Notes: generated by a model from the letters alone, not told the origin. A stretch of DNA of 64,000 nucleotides from an uncultured Flavobacterium sp. (GCF_951805225.1 NZ_OX638201.1:124001-188000), one strand, 5' to 3'. Numbered from the stretch's first letter, positions 34,454 through 43,968 are shown. Translations and numbers: made by a program.

Positions 34454-36727
34454 TTAGAATTTGTATCTTAAGCTTGTCAAGATTTGACGAGGCGCGATTG
34501 GATTCACACTGTAATTTTCGTGAACGGTGTAATTCAACTCATTTGTAATGTTTGATAATTTACATAAGATTGAAATTTTTCTCCAAGTATAACCAGCCGA
34601 TACATCTATTGTTGTATATCCTTCAAGTGGAATTTCTCTGTCCCAGATTCCGTTTGGTTTAGTAGAATCGTATTGACTGTTCCAACCTCCAGTTCTTTTT
34701 CCAATATAGTTTCCAATAGCTCCAACAGAAACTCCTTTAAAGAAACCATCTTGCAAGGTATAGAAGAAACTTAAATTTGCTGTATTTGCAGGAGTTCTTG
34801 CTAAACGATCACCTTCGATAAAACTTCCGTTTAAACCTGAAGTTTTGGTATAACGCATATCATTATAACTGTAACCTGCAATAATACTTAAACCTTCAAC
34901 TGGTCTTGCTGTAAGGTCAATTTCGATACCTTTACTTTTAGTTTCTCCACTTAAAACTTTTACGTTAGTGTCAATGTTTGGAGTTGTTCCGTCAGCTTTA
35001 AATTCAGCTGTTTGTGCTAAATTACTGTTCGTAATTTGATAAACTGTAACATTTGCACCAAAAAGTCCGTTTAAGAAATCTGTTTTGATTCCTGCTTCAT
35101 ATTGATCAATAATTGATGGAGCAATTGGTTTTAAATCTGCAGTTGTTCCTGTATTTGGAGTAAATGAACTTGAATAGCTACCAAACAAAGAGATTTCTTT
35201 AATTGGTTGGTAAATCAATCCAAATTTTGGAGAAAAAGCATTATCCAGTTTTTTGCTACCAACAACAGGCGTTGCTTTTTCCGGACTCACGGTTTGAACT
35301 CCGCTAACAAGTGTTTCTTTGTAAGTTGTTACTTCAGCTTCTTGCCAAGACCAACGAACACCAGCTAAAACTTTGAATTTATCTGTAATAGAAATCAAGT
35401 CTTGAAAATAGGCACCAAAACGATTCGTTTCTGTTTTTGCGATTTGAGTAGCTCTTGCATTCGGAATATCGTTTCTTTGTGTCGAAGGATCGAAATCAAA
35501 AAGATTGATAGTATCATAAAGACTCGGATCATATTTACCATTTACTTTAACTGCTTTTTCGCTAAAAGCGTAAGTGTAAGCGGTTGCAAATGAATTTTCC
35601 CAATCTGCACCTGTAAAGATTTGATGTTTTACAGATCCTGTATTAAAGTTTCCTTGAAGGCTTAATTGGTCTCCAAGAATTTGCTCTAAGTTTTTTGTCT
35701 GAGTTAATCCTCTATTCCAGTAACCAGGAACTGGATATATTTTAGTATCATCTAGATTAGACAATTGAGCTGTAGATTTTTGACCTCTATTATAAGTCTG
35801 GAATGAACTATTAAAATTAAGTTTCCAGTTTTTATTGAAATCATGATTTAATAATACCGATGCGCTGGCAGATTTTGTGTTACCATTAGACCAAAGAGAA
35901 CCGTAAAAAGCATTACGCGGTAAATCAAGAATTTGTTTTCCTATAATTCCCGTACCAAAATCCGGAGTCCAATCTGCAGTTAGATAATCTCCCTGAACTG
36001 TAATTTGTGTTTTAGGATTGACAATGAAAAGCAAAGATGGATTTACATATAAACGCTCATTTTTTACAACATCTCTAAAACTTTCTGAGTTTTCATAAGA
36101 ACCATTGATTCTAAAAGCAATAGACTTATTAAGAGGTCCGTAAAAATCAAAAGAAGGTTTATAAAAAGAGAAACTTCCCATTTGCATCGAAATTTCGCCA
36201 CCACTTTTGAATGATGGTGTTTTAGTTACCAAATTTAATACACCACCCGGAGCAACATTTCCAAATAATAAAGCAGAACCACCTTTTAGGAATTCAACTT
36301 TTTCTAAGCCTGAAACATCGGGAATAGAACCTGAATTATAACGAAATCCATTTTTAAACATATTGTTGGTACTCATATCGTATCCTCTTGAGAAGAAAGA
36401 TTCCTGAGCTCCACCACGAGCAGAACTTACATAAACTCCATTAGCGTTTTTTATGACTTCGCTTAAACGAATAGCTTGTTGTTGCTCTATAACTTCAGAG
36501 CCAATAACTTGTATACTTTGAGGATTATCCATTGGTTTCAAACCAGAACGAACAGCTGTAACAGGTTTTGGTTCTTTATTTTTAGTAACAATTACCTCAT
36601 TAAGAATTTCTCCTTTTTTATTTTTTACAGTATCATTTACCGCAGAACCGCTTTCTGCGTTCGTATAGTTTTGACTGTAAGACGCAAAACTTATAAAAGA
36701 TAAAGCAAGTAGTAAATTATATTTCAT
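34454..36727 (-). CDS. TonB-dependent siderophore receptor
   Basis: 757 residues. The signal peptide ends near FASYSQ. The TonB-box-like NEVIVTKNKEP region leads into a plug domain (about 60-170: DNPQSIQVIGSEVIEQQQAIRLSEVIKNANGVYV, GLEKVEFLKGGSALLFGNVAPGGVLNLVTK). A 22-strand-type barrel ends in SLRYKF. The pattern is that of siderophore receptors of the FhuA/FcuA/FoxA group. Unlike the second receptor in this cluster it has no regulatory-like N-terminal domain. It imports a ferric siderophore across the outer membrane with TonB energy. The -7 box TATATTTG lies at 36763-36770 and a shared motif overlaps its likely start of transcription. Confidence 0.93.
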   Translation of the reverse strand: MKYNLLLALSFISFASYSQNYTNAESGSAVNDTVKNKKGEILNEVIVTKNKEPKPVTAVRSGLKPMDNPQSIQVIGSEVIEQQQAIRLSEVIKNANGVYVSSARGGAQESFFSRGYDMSTNNMFKNGFRYNSGSIPDVSGLEKVEFLKGGSALLFGNVAPGGVLNLVTKTPSFKSGGEISMQMGSFSFYKPSFDFYGPLNKSIAFRINGSYENSESFRDVVKNERLYVNPSLLFIVNPKTQITVQGDYLTADWTPDFGTGIIGKQILDLPRNAFYGSLWSNGNTKSASASVLLNHDFNKNWKLNFNSSFQTYNRGQKSTAQLSNLDDTKIYPVPGYWNRGLTQTKNLEQILGDQLSLQGNFNTGSVKHQIFTGADWENSFATAYTYAFSEKAVKVNGKYDPSLYDTINLFDFDPSTQRNDIPNARATQIAKTETNRFGAYFQDLISITDKFKVLAGVRWSWQEAEVTTYKETLVSGVQTVSPEKATPVVGSKKLDNAFSPKFGLIYQPIKEISLFGSYSSSFTPNTGTTADLKPIAPSIIDQYEAGIKTDFLNGLFGANVTVYQITNSNLAQTAEFKADGTTPNIDTNVKVLSGETKSKGIEIDLTARPVEGLSIIAGYSYNDMRYTKTSGLNGSFIEGDRLARTPANTANLSFFYTLQDGFFKGVSVGAIGNYIGKRTGGWNSQYDSTKPNGIWDREIPLEGYTTIDVSAGYTWRKISILCKLSNITNELNYTVHENYSVNPIAPRQILTSLRYKF

Positions 36728-36731
36728 GATG

Positions 36732-36770
36732 CTTATTTAGATTTAATAAAAATAATTTTTTGCAAATATA
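36732..36770 (-). promoter_or_regulatory. Promoter with Fur-like motif, TonB receptor 1
   Basis: On the minus strand a perfect -7 box TATATTTG (36763-36770), then, 7 nt on, the reverse of a TTATTTAGATTTAATAAAAA motif (36733-36752), which would cover the transcription start and lie just before the start codon. Matching motifs occur at 37771-37794 and 41426-41449. Confidence 0.5.
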
Positions 36771-36929
36771 AGTTCACATTAATGCTTTAACAAAATTTTT
36801 AGAGATATTTAAGCACTTAAACCTTGCTTAGTTCTTTCTTAAGATTGTCTTAATTGTTTGGTTTTCTAAATTAAAGGTTAGCCGAAATTCTATAACGAGT
36901 TTTATGATTTTTACTTTTTCGGCATAAAA

Positions 36930-36955
36930 AAACCTTGCTCAAAAGAACAAGGTTT
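36930..36955 (-). terminator. Terminator of the DUF4198 gene
   Basis: AAACCTTG (36930-36937) pairs with CAAGGTTT (36948-36955) with an inner TC/GA pair, followed on the minus strand by seven T. Confidence 0.8.
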
Positions 36956-36994
36956 CAATAGATTTATTTCTATTAAGAAATAAAAGTGGGTATA

Positions 36995-37720
36995 TTATTT
37001 TACTGAAATTAAGTAAGTTGCCATTTTCCAGATTTCGTCATATTTTTTGCCGTTATGATCTCCGGCAGCTTTTTCAGTATAAGCAAATTCTACCATGTAA
37101 TTCCCTGACCAGATTGGTGTAAAAGAAAAATGTCCTTTATCATCTGTCCATAATTCTTTTTCCCATCCGTTTGGAGCAATAACTTTTATTTTTTGTTTTT
37201 TTGCCGATACTCCTTCGTATAAAGCAAAACCATCAATTTTTAAATTCTTTTTTGCGATATCAGCATTTTCACTAAACAAACCGATAATATTATTATTCGC
37301 AGTTGCATAATTTCCCGCCGTTTTATTTCCCACAACTACAGTTGCGCTTGAGTTGTAATCTAATTTCATAGTTCCGTAAACATCTTTTACCGTATGATGC
37401 ATTACAATAGTATAAACTCCATCTTCATCTGGAGTAAAAAAGGCCTGATATTTATTATCTAAAGCTTTTGCAGTAAGTTTTGTTTCTTTTTTTGAAGGAG
37501 AAACCAATACTAAAGTAAAGTCTTTTAAATCAGAAAACCATTTGTCTGCTTTTGTAATATCGTTATCTGAAAATTCTCCAAAGAAAACGGAAATTTCTTG
37601 TGCTTTTCCTTTAGTTCCCGTTGCTTTAGTTTCGATCCAAAGTGCGTGTGCGAATATTGCAGGACTTGCAACCAACATTAAAAATAAAAACGTTATTGAT
37701 TTTAAAGTTTTAGATTTCAT
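36995..37720 (-). CDS. DUF4198 family exported protein
   Basis: 241 residues. The signal peptide (to IFAHA near 25) is followed by HALWIETKATG, the typical start of DUF4198 proteins, whose mature N-terminal histidine may bind metal. Two beta domains follow: FVFF-like strands to about 130 and a SPNGWEKELWTDDKGHFSFTPIWSGNYMVEF regulatory-like sandwich at the end. Such proteins commonly sit next to TonB receptors and metal transporters; a periplasmic metal-related role is inferred. It lies between a TonB receptor gene and a PepSY gene on the same strand. Confidence 0.85.
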   Translation of the reverse strand: MKSKTLKSITFLFLMLVASPAIFAHALWIETKATGTKGKAQEISVFFGEFSDNDITKADKWFSDLKDFTLVLVSPSKKETKLTAKALDNKYQAFFTPDEDGVYTIVMHHTVKDVYGTMKLDYNSSATVVVGNKTAGNYATANNNIIGLFSENADIAKKNLKIDGFALYEGVSAKKQKIKVIAPNGWEKELWTDDKGHFSFTPIWSGNYMVEFAYTEKAAGDHNGKKYDEIWKMATYLISVK

Positions 37721-37759
37721 AAGATGAAGTTTAAATTTTTGTAAATATTATTATTTCTA

Positions 37760-37794
37760 CAAACTTAAGTCTTATTTAGATTAATTAAAAATAA
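37760..37794 (-). promoter_or_regulatory. Promoter with Fur-like motif, DUF4198 gene
   Basis: Minus-strand -7 box TAAGTTTG (37760-37767), with the TTATTTAGATTAATTAAAAA motif (37772-37791) 3 nt upstream, filling the spacer. Confidence 0.5.
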
Positions 37795-37845
37795 AATTCA
37801 AAAACAACGATAAATTTGATGTTAAAAATGATTTTTCAGGCATTT

Positions 37846-38994
37846 TTATTTCGTTTTTTTCTTCTTATTATTTCTTCCCCACCAAATATAAAATCCGGTT
37901 ACAGGAAGACTTGCACAAATAAAACTAGCGAAAAAAGCCAATATTTTTCCCGGTAATCCCAATATGCCACCAGCGTGAATATCATAGTTTAGCGAGCGTA
38001 TTTTGTCGCCGTTATTTCGGTCATCATAGGTTTTCTTATCTAATAATTTTCCGGTATATTGATCAAATTGAAGTAGGATTTTGTCAAAACTTCCGCCATT
38101 ATCCACAAATACAAATTGCGATTGTAGAGAATCTTCGGGAATTGAAATGTTGTAGCTTTCTGCATTTGGAAAATCATTTTTTAGCGTAGCATAGATTTTA
38201 TCCAGCGGATTTTGATTGCTTTTTTTCGAAACATCTGATTTTATTTCCTTCTGCGTATTTTCGATAGTCTGACCACCATTTGCAATCCATTTTACGCCAT
38301 TATTAACCCATTCAAACGACCAAACCAAACCTGTAAGCGCAATAAGCAAGGCAAGAATGGTTACATAAAATCCGAGAATATTATGCAAGTCATAATTTTT
38401 GCGTTTCCATTGTGTTGTGTTTTTCCAGCGAAACCAATAACGTTGTTTTGCAGCAGCTTTATTTTTGGGCCACCAAAGTATAAGTCCCGTAATTAGGGAG
38501 ATAATAAATATGATTACTGCAATTCCAACAATTGGCTGACCAATGTCATTTGTCAGTAATAAACTCCAATGCAGAGAGAAAACAACCTCAAAAAACTCCG
38601 TTGTAGCATCTTCTATCTTCTGAATTTTTCCTGTAAAAGGATTAATATAAATATGATAATTATATTCTGTAGTGTCCCAATACCAAATCGCATTTTTGTT
38701 TTCGATCGTTTTATTGGTATATAATGTTACGGTTGCATTTTTTTCATTTTGGATATTTAGCGCATTTATAGGTTTGTCTTTTCCAATAGAATCTTGCGTA
38801 ATTTTCAGTAATTCAGATAGCGGTTTTTGCTCGTTTTTAGTTTCATCGGCATAATAACTATCGTGATAAACTATAGGTCTTAATTCTTCGTCAAAAACAT
38901 AAATACAGCCTGTAATACCCAGAATAACTATAATTAGACCCGAGCCTAAACCCAGCCATAAATGAATTTTAAGTATGATTTTTTTAAAGGTCAT
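37846..38994 (-). CDS. PepSY-associated membrane protein (putative iron-siderophore reductase type)
   Basis: 382 residues with four main membrane segments: about 10-30 (IHLWLGLGSGLIIVILGITGCIYVF), 145-175, 205-235 and 345-372. The HLWLGL start, SLHWSLLL and YDLHNILGFYV histidines and the DIHAGGILGLPGK motif match the PepSY_TM family. Family members near siderophore receptors are thought to reduce or release iron from siderophores at the inner membrane; that role is inferred from context. It begins 81 nt past the end of the TonB receptor gene 39076-41397, separated by a terminator. Confidence 0.9.
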   Translation of the reverse strand: MTFKKIILKIHLWLGLGSGLIIVILGITGCIYVFDEELRPIVYHDSYYADETKNEQKPLSELLKITQDSIGKDKPINALNIQNEKNATVTLYTNKTIENKNAIWYWDTTEYNYHIYINPFTGKIQKIEDATTEFFEVVFSLHWSLLLTNDIGQPIVGIAVIIFIISLITGLILWWPKNKAAAKQRYWFRWKNTTQWKRKNYDLHNILGFYVTILALLIALTGLVWSFEWVNNGVKWIANGGQTIENTQKEIKSDVSKKSNQNPLDKIYATLKNDFPNAESYNISIPEDSLQSQFVFVDNGGSFDKILLQFDQYTGKLLDKKTYDDRNNGDKIRSLNYDIHAGGILGLPGKILAFFASFICASLPVTGFYIWWGRNNKKKKTK

Positions 38995-39031
38995 TAAACG
39001 TTTTTTTATAAAAAAATAGATGATTTATTAA

Positions 39032-39060
39032 AAAAACACCTCTGGAATTGAGGTGTTTTT
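39032..39060 (-). terminator. Terminator between TonB receptor 2 and the PepSY gene
   Basis: AAAAACACCTC (39032-39042) pairs exactly with GAGGTGTTTTT (39050-39060). It may give partial read-through into the PepSY gene, which has no obvious promoter. Confidence 0.85.
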
Positions 39061-39075
39061 GATAAAATACTTTGC

Positions 39076-41397
39076 TTAAAATTTCAAGGTCAAGTTTACT
39101 AATACGTTTGACGGAGTCTGAGCCATTCCATAAGAATCCCAGTATTTTTTGTTGTTTATGTTGTTGAATTTAACACCAAGTCTCCAAGTTGGCTGATCAT
39201 AAAATACAGTTGCATTATAAACAGAATACGATGGAGCGTAGAAACTTTCGTCTTCAAATTTGTATTGTTTGTCTACATAATTTCCTCCAAAACCAAGTCC
39301 GAAATCTTTTAACACGTTTTGAAATTTATAAGAAAGCCAAAAGTTAACTACATTTTCCGGCGCTCCGCTGGCTTTGTTTCCTTCGATACTAGCATCTGAT
39401 GATTTTACGATGCGATTATCATTATAAGCATAACCAACCACAGCATTAAAGCCTTCGATAGGATTTGCAATAAGTTCAAAATCAAAACCTTTACTTACTT
39501 GTTTACCATCCTGAACACTAAATCCGTCAGGAGTTGTTCTAGTCGCATTATCAATAGTAATGTTGTAGTAACTTAATGTAGTGCTTAATTTTTTATTGAA
39601 AGCTTCAACTTTTACACCACCTTCGTATTGGTTTGCATAAACTGGTTTTAAGACTAATAAGCTTCCGTCAGGCTGATTTACAGGACCTGAATTTTGAAAA
39701 CCATTCATATAATTTCCAAATAAAGAAACCTGATTTTTAACCACTTCATAAACCAAACCTAATTTTGGAGATAAAGCCGTTTGGTTATATCCAGGAACAT
39801 CTACAAGATCTTTCTGAACGAAGTTGTCTAGACGAAGACTCAACATTGCAGATAAACGATCTGTAAAACTGATTACATCCGAAGCATAAACACTAAAGAT
39901 TTGTTCGTCCGGAGCCGGATATGTAAGTTGAGATAAAGCTGCATCAACCTGTTTTTTTCGAATAGGTTCAAAAGGCTTTGTTACATCAATAGTGTCCAAA
40001 ACTGGTGTTGCTCCATAATTAAAAGTACCTTTTGAAAATCTGTAATTTACACCTACTAATAGTTTGTGTTTGATACTTCCGGTAGAAAATTCACCATTAA
40101 TATTTTCTTGGATATTCGTAAATTGATTAGAAATTGGTCCAAAACGAGATACACTTCTTAGAACTTCAGTTGGTGAAGTCCATTTCGTGTAATATTGATA
40201 ACTGCGATCTACATTTTCGTCTATAAAAGAGTAAAGCGTCGTAGATTTCCAATTATCTGCCAATTGATATTCTGCCTGAACAAAAACTTTTGTAGATGAA
40301 GTTTTGGCATCAAGATCATCATGAAATAAACTCTTTCTGTAGTCTATTTGTAGATCCGTTGGGTTTGTAATTCCCGCAGCATACGAACGTCCGTAAGTAG
40401 GGCGCGTGTTATTCACGCTGAAGATTTCAGTATCAACACTTAATGTTAATTTATCCGTTGCTTTATAAACAAGACTTGGCGCAATCAGGAATGTTTTATT
40501 AAAACCATAGTCTAAGAAGCTTTTTTCAGTATTTAGAGAAGTGTTTAATCGAAACAGTACTTTATTATCTTGCGTTAACGGAGTATTGATATCAAGAGCA
40601 AGTCGGTTTAAACCGAAGCTTCCTCCAGTATAAGAAACCTCCGTTTTTTTACCTTCAAAAGGTTTTTTGGTAACAAGATTTACGACACCTCCAAAAGACG
40701 ATACAGACGATCCGAATAATGTTCCCGAAGGTCCTTTAAGAACCTCAATACGTTCTGCATTATCGATAGAAATAGAGCTTCGACCTGTCATATTTTCCAT
40801 TCCGTTTCGGGCATTAACTCCGGTACTAAATCCTCTGAAAGAAATTTCAAGTCCTCCCGAAGGATAAATTTTGGTAGTTACACCAGGTGCATTTACAACT
40901 GCACTTCTAATGTCTACAGAAATTTGTTCCTGCAAAAGTTCTTTTTGAATCACACTGTAAACCTGAGGATTTTCAAGGTTTTTTAGTGGCATTCTGGCAA
41001 CGTAATCTGTTTTTTTAGATAAGATGCTTTTTTTGCCATTCACCACAACTTCGTGTAATTCTTTGTTTGAAACCTTCAATTGTAAGTTAACAGTTGAAGT
41101 TTCTGTTTCTGCAACAACAACTACTTGTTCTGTAGTTTCGTAACCTGTTAAAGATATTTGTAAAGTATAAGTATTCGCTCGTACTCTGTTCAATTCAAAA
41201 CTACCATCGTCATTGGTAGTCGTACCATATTTTGAAGATTTAAGAATCACATTTACACCAGCAGCAGCGTCGCCATCTGAAGTTGTGATTGTTCCTTTTA
41301 TTTTTCCAAAGTTTTGTTGCGCAAAAGAGCTGAAAACAGTGAATAGAAAACTGATTGTAAATAGAAAACGATAGGTTTTCGCAGTAGAATATTTCAT
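39076..41397 (-). CDS. TonB-dependent siderophore receptor with carboxypeptidase-regulatory-like domain
   Basis: 773 residues. The signal peptide ends in FSSFAQ. Residues about 28-115 form a carboxypeptidase-regulatory-like sandwich (KIKGTITTSDGDAAAGVNVILKSSKYGTTTNDDGSFEL). The plug follows (LLQEQISVDIRSAVVNAPGVTTKIYPSGGLEISFRGF, AERIEVLKGPSGTLFGSSVSSFGGVVNLVTKKPF), then a barrel ending in NVLVNLTLKF. It is the SusC-like N-domain form of a siderophore receptor. It heads a leftward set of iron-type genes and is divergent from the MFS gene. Confidence 0.93.
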   Translation of the reverse strand: MKYSTAKTYRFLFTISFLFTVFSSFAQQNFGKIKGTITTSDGDAAAGVNVILKSSKYGTTTNDDGSFELNRVRANTYTLQISLTGYETTEQVVVVAETETSTVNLQLKVSNKELHEVVVNGKKSILSKKTDYVARMPLKNLENPQVYSVIQKELLQEQISVDIRSAVVNAPGVTTKIYPSGGLEISFRGFSTGVNARNGMENMTGRSSISIDNAERIEVLKGPSGTLFGSSVSSFGGVVNLVTKKPFEGKKTEVSYTGGSFGLNRLALDINTPLTQDNKVLFRLNTSLNTEKSFLDYGFNKTFLIAPSLVYKATDKLTLSVDTEIFSVNNTRPTYGRSYAAGITNPTDLQIDYRKSLFHDDLDAKTSSTKVFVQAEYQLADNWKSTTLYSFIDENVDRSYQYYTKWTSPTEVLRSVSRFGPISNQFTNIQENINGEFSTGSIKHKLLVGVNYRFSKGTFNYGATPVLDTIDVTKPFEPIRKKQVDAALSQLTYPAPDEQIFSVYASDVISFTDRLSAMLSLRLDNFVQKDLVDVPGYNQTALSPKLGLVYEVVKNQVSLFGNYMNGFQNSGPVNQPDGSLLVLKPVYANQYEGGVKVEAFNKKLSTTLSYYNITIDNATRTTPDGFSVQDGKQVSKGFDFELIANPIEGFNAVVGYAYNDNRIVKSSDASIEGNKASGAPENVVNFWLSYKFQNVLKDFGLGFGGNYVDKQYKFEDESFYAPSYSVYNATVFYDQPTWRLGVKFNNINNKKYWDSYGMAQTPSNVLVNLTLKF

Positions 41398-41425
41398 TTT
41401 TATTAAAGTTGGTTAAAATTTTGTT

Positions 41426-41459
41426 TTTATTTAGAATGAATAAAAACAATGCAAATGTA
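41426..41459 (-). promoter_or_regulatory. Promoter with Fur-like motif, TonB receptor 2
   Basis: Minus-strand -7 box TACATTTG (41452-41459), followed 2 nt on by the TTTATTTAGAATGAATAAAA motif (41426-41445), which covers the likely transcription start. Third copy of the motif in this cluster. Confidence 0.5.
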
Positions 41460-41655
41460 AAAATTAATATTTCCTTAACAAATATTAATTGACTTGATTT
41501 GATGTATTTTTTGTTATATTTTGGTAAACTTTTTTCTAAAAGTTGCGAAAAATAAAGAAATTGACTTAAATTTCTGACTTTTGTTAAAAATTCCGAAAAG
41601 GGTAGACGTTACACTTCAAAAGGCTTAATTTTGCATTTTAAATGAAATTCTCCTC

Positions 41656-42816
41656 ATGATTTTACCTTTTTTGAAGAAACTACAGAATTCGCCAAAAGGA
41701 TTCCGTTTAGCAAATACTGTGTTTTTTTTCCTTTCCGGATTTGGATATTCTTCTTGGGTTTCCCGAATTCCTCATATAAAAGCGCAGTTGCATTTATCAG
41801 AAGCTCAATTTGGAACTGTTTTATTTGCTTTTCCAATTGGATTAATGCTAACAATGCCTTTTACAGGAAAATTATTGAATAAATACAGCAGCCGTTATAT
41901 CATGCTTTTGGGCGCAATTATGTTTAATATTGTGCTTTCTTTGCCAGGTTTGGCGGCCTTTGTATGGCAGTTGGTTATTATACTTTTGATTTTTGGAGCT
42001 TCTCGTAATATTTTTAATTTATCGATTAATGCACAATCTCTGGAAGTTCAAAAATTATATCCACAATCGATCATAACCCGTTTTCATGCCGTTTGGAGTA
42101 TAGCTGTTTTTGCGGGAGCAGGTTTAGGTTATGTAATGGTATCAAAACATATTGCGCCGTCGCATCATTTATTGGGTGTAAGTATTTTTATGATGGGACT
42201 TACAGCTTGTTTTTATCCGCTGAGTATTCATAATGAGCCCGTACCGGTTAAAAAGAAATTCTTTTCGATGCCGGAAAAAAATCTGATTAAGTTCGCTATA
42301 ATTTGCTTTGTCTCAATGGCGTGCGAAAATACGATGTACGATTGGAGCGGTATTTATTTTGAAAATATATTACATGCTTCGCCAAAGTTAACCAGTGCAG
42401 CATTTGTGTTTTTTGCAACAGCAGTAACTTTAGGACGTTTGTTTGGAGATTATGGAGTTATGAAATTTGGAACAAAACGAATCCTGCTTTACAGCGGAAT
42501 TTTGATCACGGTAGGATTTTTAATTTGCTTTTTATTCCCTTTTATTTATCCAACTTTTTTCGGCTATATCTTAATCGGAGTTGGGGTTTCTTGTGTCGTT
42601 CCGTTAGTATTTAGCATCGCCGGAAGATCTTCAAAATTAAGCAGCGGTTCTGCATTAACTTCTATATCTACAATTGGTTATCTTGGTTTTTTATTGGTTC
42701 CGCCAATGGTTGGTTTTATCTCTGAATATTTAAGTATGAAATTTGCGTTTCTAGTAATGGCGCTTTTAGGGATATTGATGATTTTGATGGTGAATAAGAT
42801 CGGGGAGAAGGAATAG
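41656..42816 (+). CDS. MFS transporter
   Basis: 386 residues and about 12 membrane segments. GYSSWVSRIPHIKAQLHLSEAQFGTVLFAFPIGLMLTMPFTGKLLNKYSSR is the N-terminal half with the loop 2-3 motif, and the layout resembles the YbjJ/FucP-like group. Substrate unknown. The divergent iron-type neighbour makes siderophore export or uptake possible, but no motif shows this. The end of the gene is followed by short intergenic repeats. Confidence 0.85.
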   Translation: MILPFLKKLQNSPKGFRLANTVFFFLSGFGYSSWVSRIPHIKAQLHLSEAQFGTVLFAFPIGLMLTMPFTGKLLNKYSSRYIMLLGAIMFNIVLSLPGLAAFVWQLVIILLIFGASRNIFNLSINAQSLEVQKLYPQSIITRFHAVWSIAVFAGAGLGYVMVSKHIAPSHHLLGVSIFMMGLTACFYPLSIHNEPVPVKKKFFSMPEKNLIKFAIICFVSMACENTMYDWSGIYFENILHASPKLTSAAFVFFATAVTLGRLFGDYGVMKFGTKRILLYSGILITVGFLICFLFPFIYPTFFGYILIGVGVSCVVPLVFSIAGRSSKLSSGSALTSISTIGYLGFLLVPPMVGFISEYLSMKFAFLVMALLGILMILMVNKIGEKE

Positions 42817-42879
42817 ATCTTTGAAGTTTCTAAGATTCTAAGTTGCTGAGGTTCTAGGGTTTTTTCTTTTTTAACGCTG

Positions 42880-42934
42880 GTGCGAGCGTCTCGCTCGTGA
42901 ACATTTTTTTGTTTTAAACTGGACTAAAGTCCAG
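42880..42934. repeat. Paired small hairpins (CGAGCG and CTGGACT types)
   Basis: CGAGCG-TCT-CGCTCG (42883-42897) and CTGGACT-AA-AGTCCAG (42919-42934). The GTGCGAGCGTCTCGCTC unit recurs with one change at 59551-59567, so it is a dispersed repeat. Confidence 0.65.
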
Positions 42935-42998
42935 CTCTACAATATTTTCCGAACCTTTGGTTCTTTTTTGATTCTTCTGGAATTGCGGTGAAATTAGA

Positions 42999-43460
42999 TT
43001 ATTTATTTTCTAATTCATTAAGATAATCTTTCCAATTTTGTTTATCAATAATATAGGAAAATTGATAACTCGTTTCGCAGATTCTTACTTTGTTTTTAAA
43101 TTCAATAGTGTCTACATAGAAACAGTCTAGTTCTTCTTTTTTGTTTAAAAAATGAATAGAATAAGAGCTTCTTGGACAACAACAATAATCTGTTTTTTCA
43201 GTATTTACAAATATTTTGTCAAAGTCTTCAAGTTGTTTTTTCGTACTGGTTTTATAAGTTTTCGTTGGAATATAAGCTTCAACATTAATTCTTTTATTAG
43301 TCAATGTTGAATCGTAAGCTTTTATAACTATTTGGGTACTATTTGAGACCGTTCTATTAAATGAGAAATCTTCCCAAATGTTCTGGAATGTATCTTGAGT
43401 TTTGCTGCTGCAACCGAAAATGGAAAACAAAACTAAAAACAAAACAAAGTGTTTTCTCAT
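42999..43460 (-). CDS. Small lipoprotein, unknown function
   Basis: 153 residues. Lipobox SIFGC with Cys17. The mature part has a CCCPRSSYSIHF cysteine cluster (TDYCCCPRSS near 92-100), unusual for an exported protein and possibly metal- or disulfide-related. No family recognised. Its start codon abuts the stop of the next gene upstream, so it is translated in the same operon. Confidence 0.75.
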   Translation of the reverse strand: MRKHFVLFLVLFSIFGCSSKTQDTFQNIWEDFSFNRTVSNSTQIVIKAYDSTLTNKRINVEAYIPTKTYKTSTKKQLEDFDKIFVNTEKTDYCCCPRSSYSIHFLNKKEELDCFYVDTIEFKNKVRICETSYQFSYIIDKQNWKDYLNELENK

Positions 43461-43964
43461 TTAGTTTGTTTTTTGATACTGATTCTGGATAATTCTATTT
43501 GTCCATTTTGAAAAGAAAATTATAAGTCCAATAATCAATAATAATGAACCATTGATAATAAAAATCGATTGATAATCATCTATAAATCGACCAACTGATA
43601 AAAATTTCCGAATATAATCCCAGCCTAAAAGATGAAATCGGTATAAAAGATAAGTTATTATAAGAACGATAAAGCTATTTAAAATAGACCATTTTTTAAT
43701 TTTTGAAATCACAATTGATGTTATAAATCCAAAAACAATTCCCACTAAACAAGCTACACTTGGCCAAAAACTAATCAAAGCAATGTCTACTGGAGTTATT
43801 CCATATTTTTCCTGATTGTCAAAAACATTTCTAGCGCCATGAATTTCTGTAAGTTCTATTATTTTTAAATCCTTAAGCCATGAAAACGACTGAAAAGAAA
43901 ATATAATAAAATAGGTTCCAATGAAATGAAAAATTATCTGAACATAATTTATTTTCTTTGTCAT
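43461..43964 (-). CDS. Four-TM membrane protein, unknown function
   Basis: 167 residues with four hydrophobic segments near 8-26, 55-82, 90-110 and 130-152. No conserved motif recognised. It lies 4 nt after the DUF6265 gene and directly abuts the small lipoprotein gene. Confidence 0.75.
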   Translation of the reverse strand: MTKKINYVQIIFHFIGTYFIIFSFQSFSWLKDLKIIELTEIHGARNVFDNQEKYGITPVDIALISFWPSVACLVGIVFGFITSIVISKIKKWSILNSFIVLIITYLLYRFHLLGWDYIRKFLSVGRFIDDYQSIFIINGSLLLIIGLIIFFSKWTNRIIQNQYQKTN

Positions 43965-43968
43965 TGAT

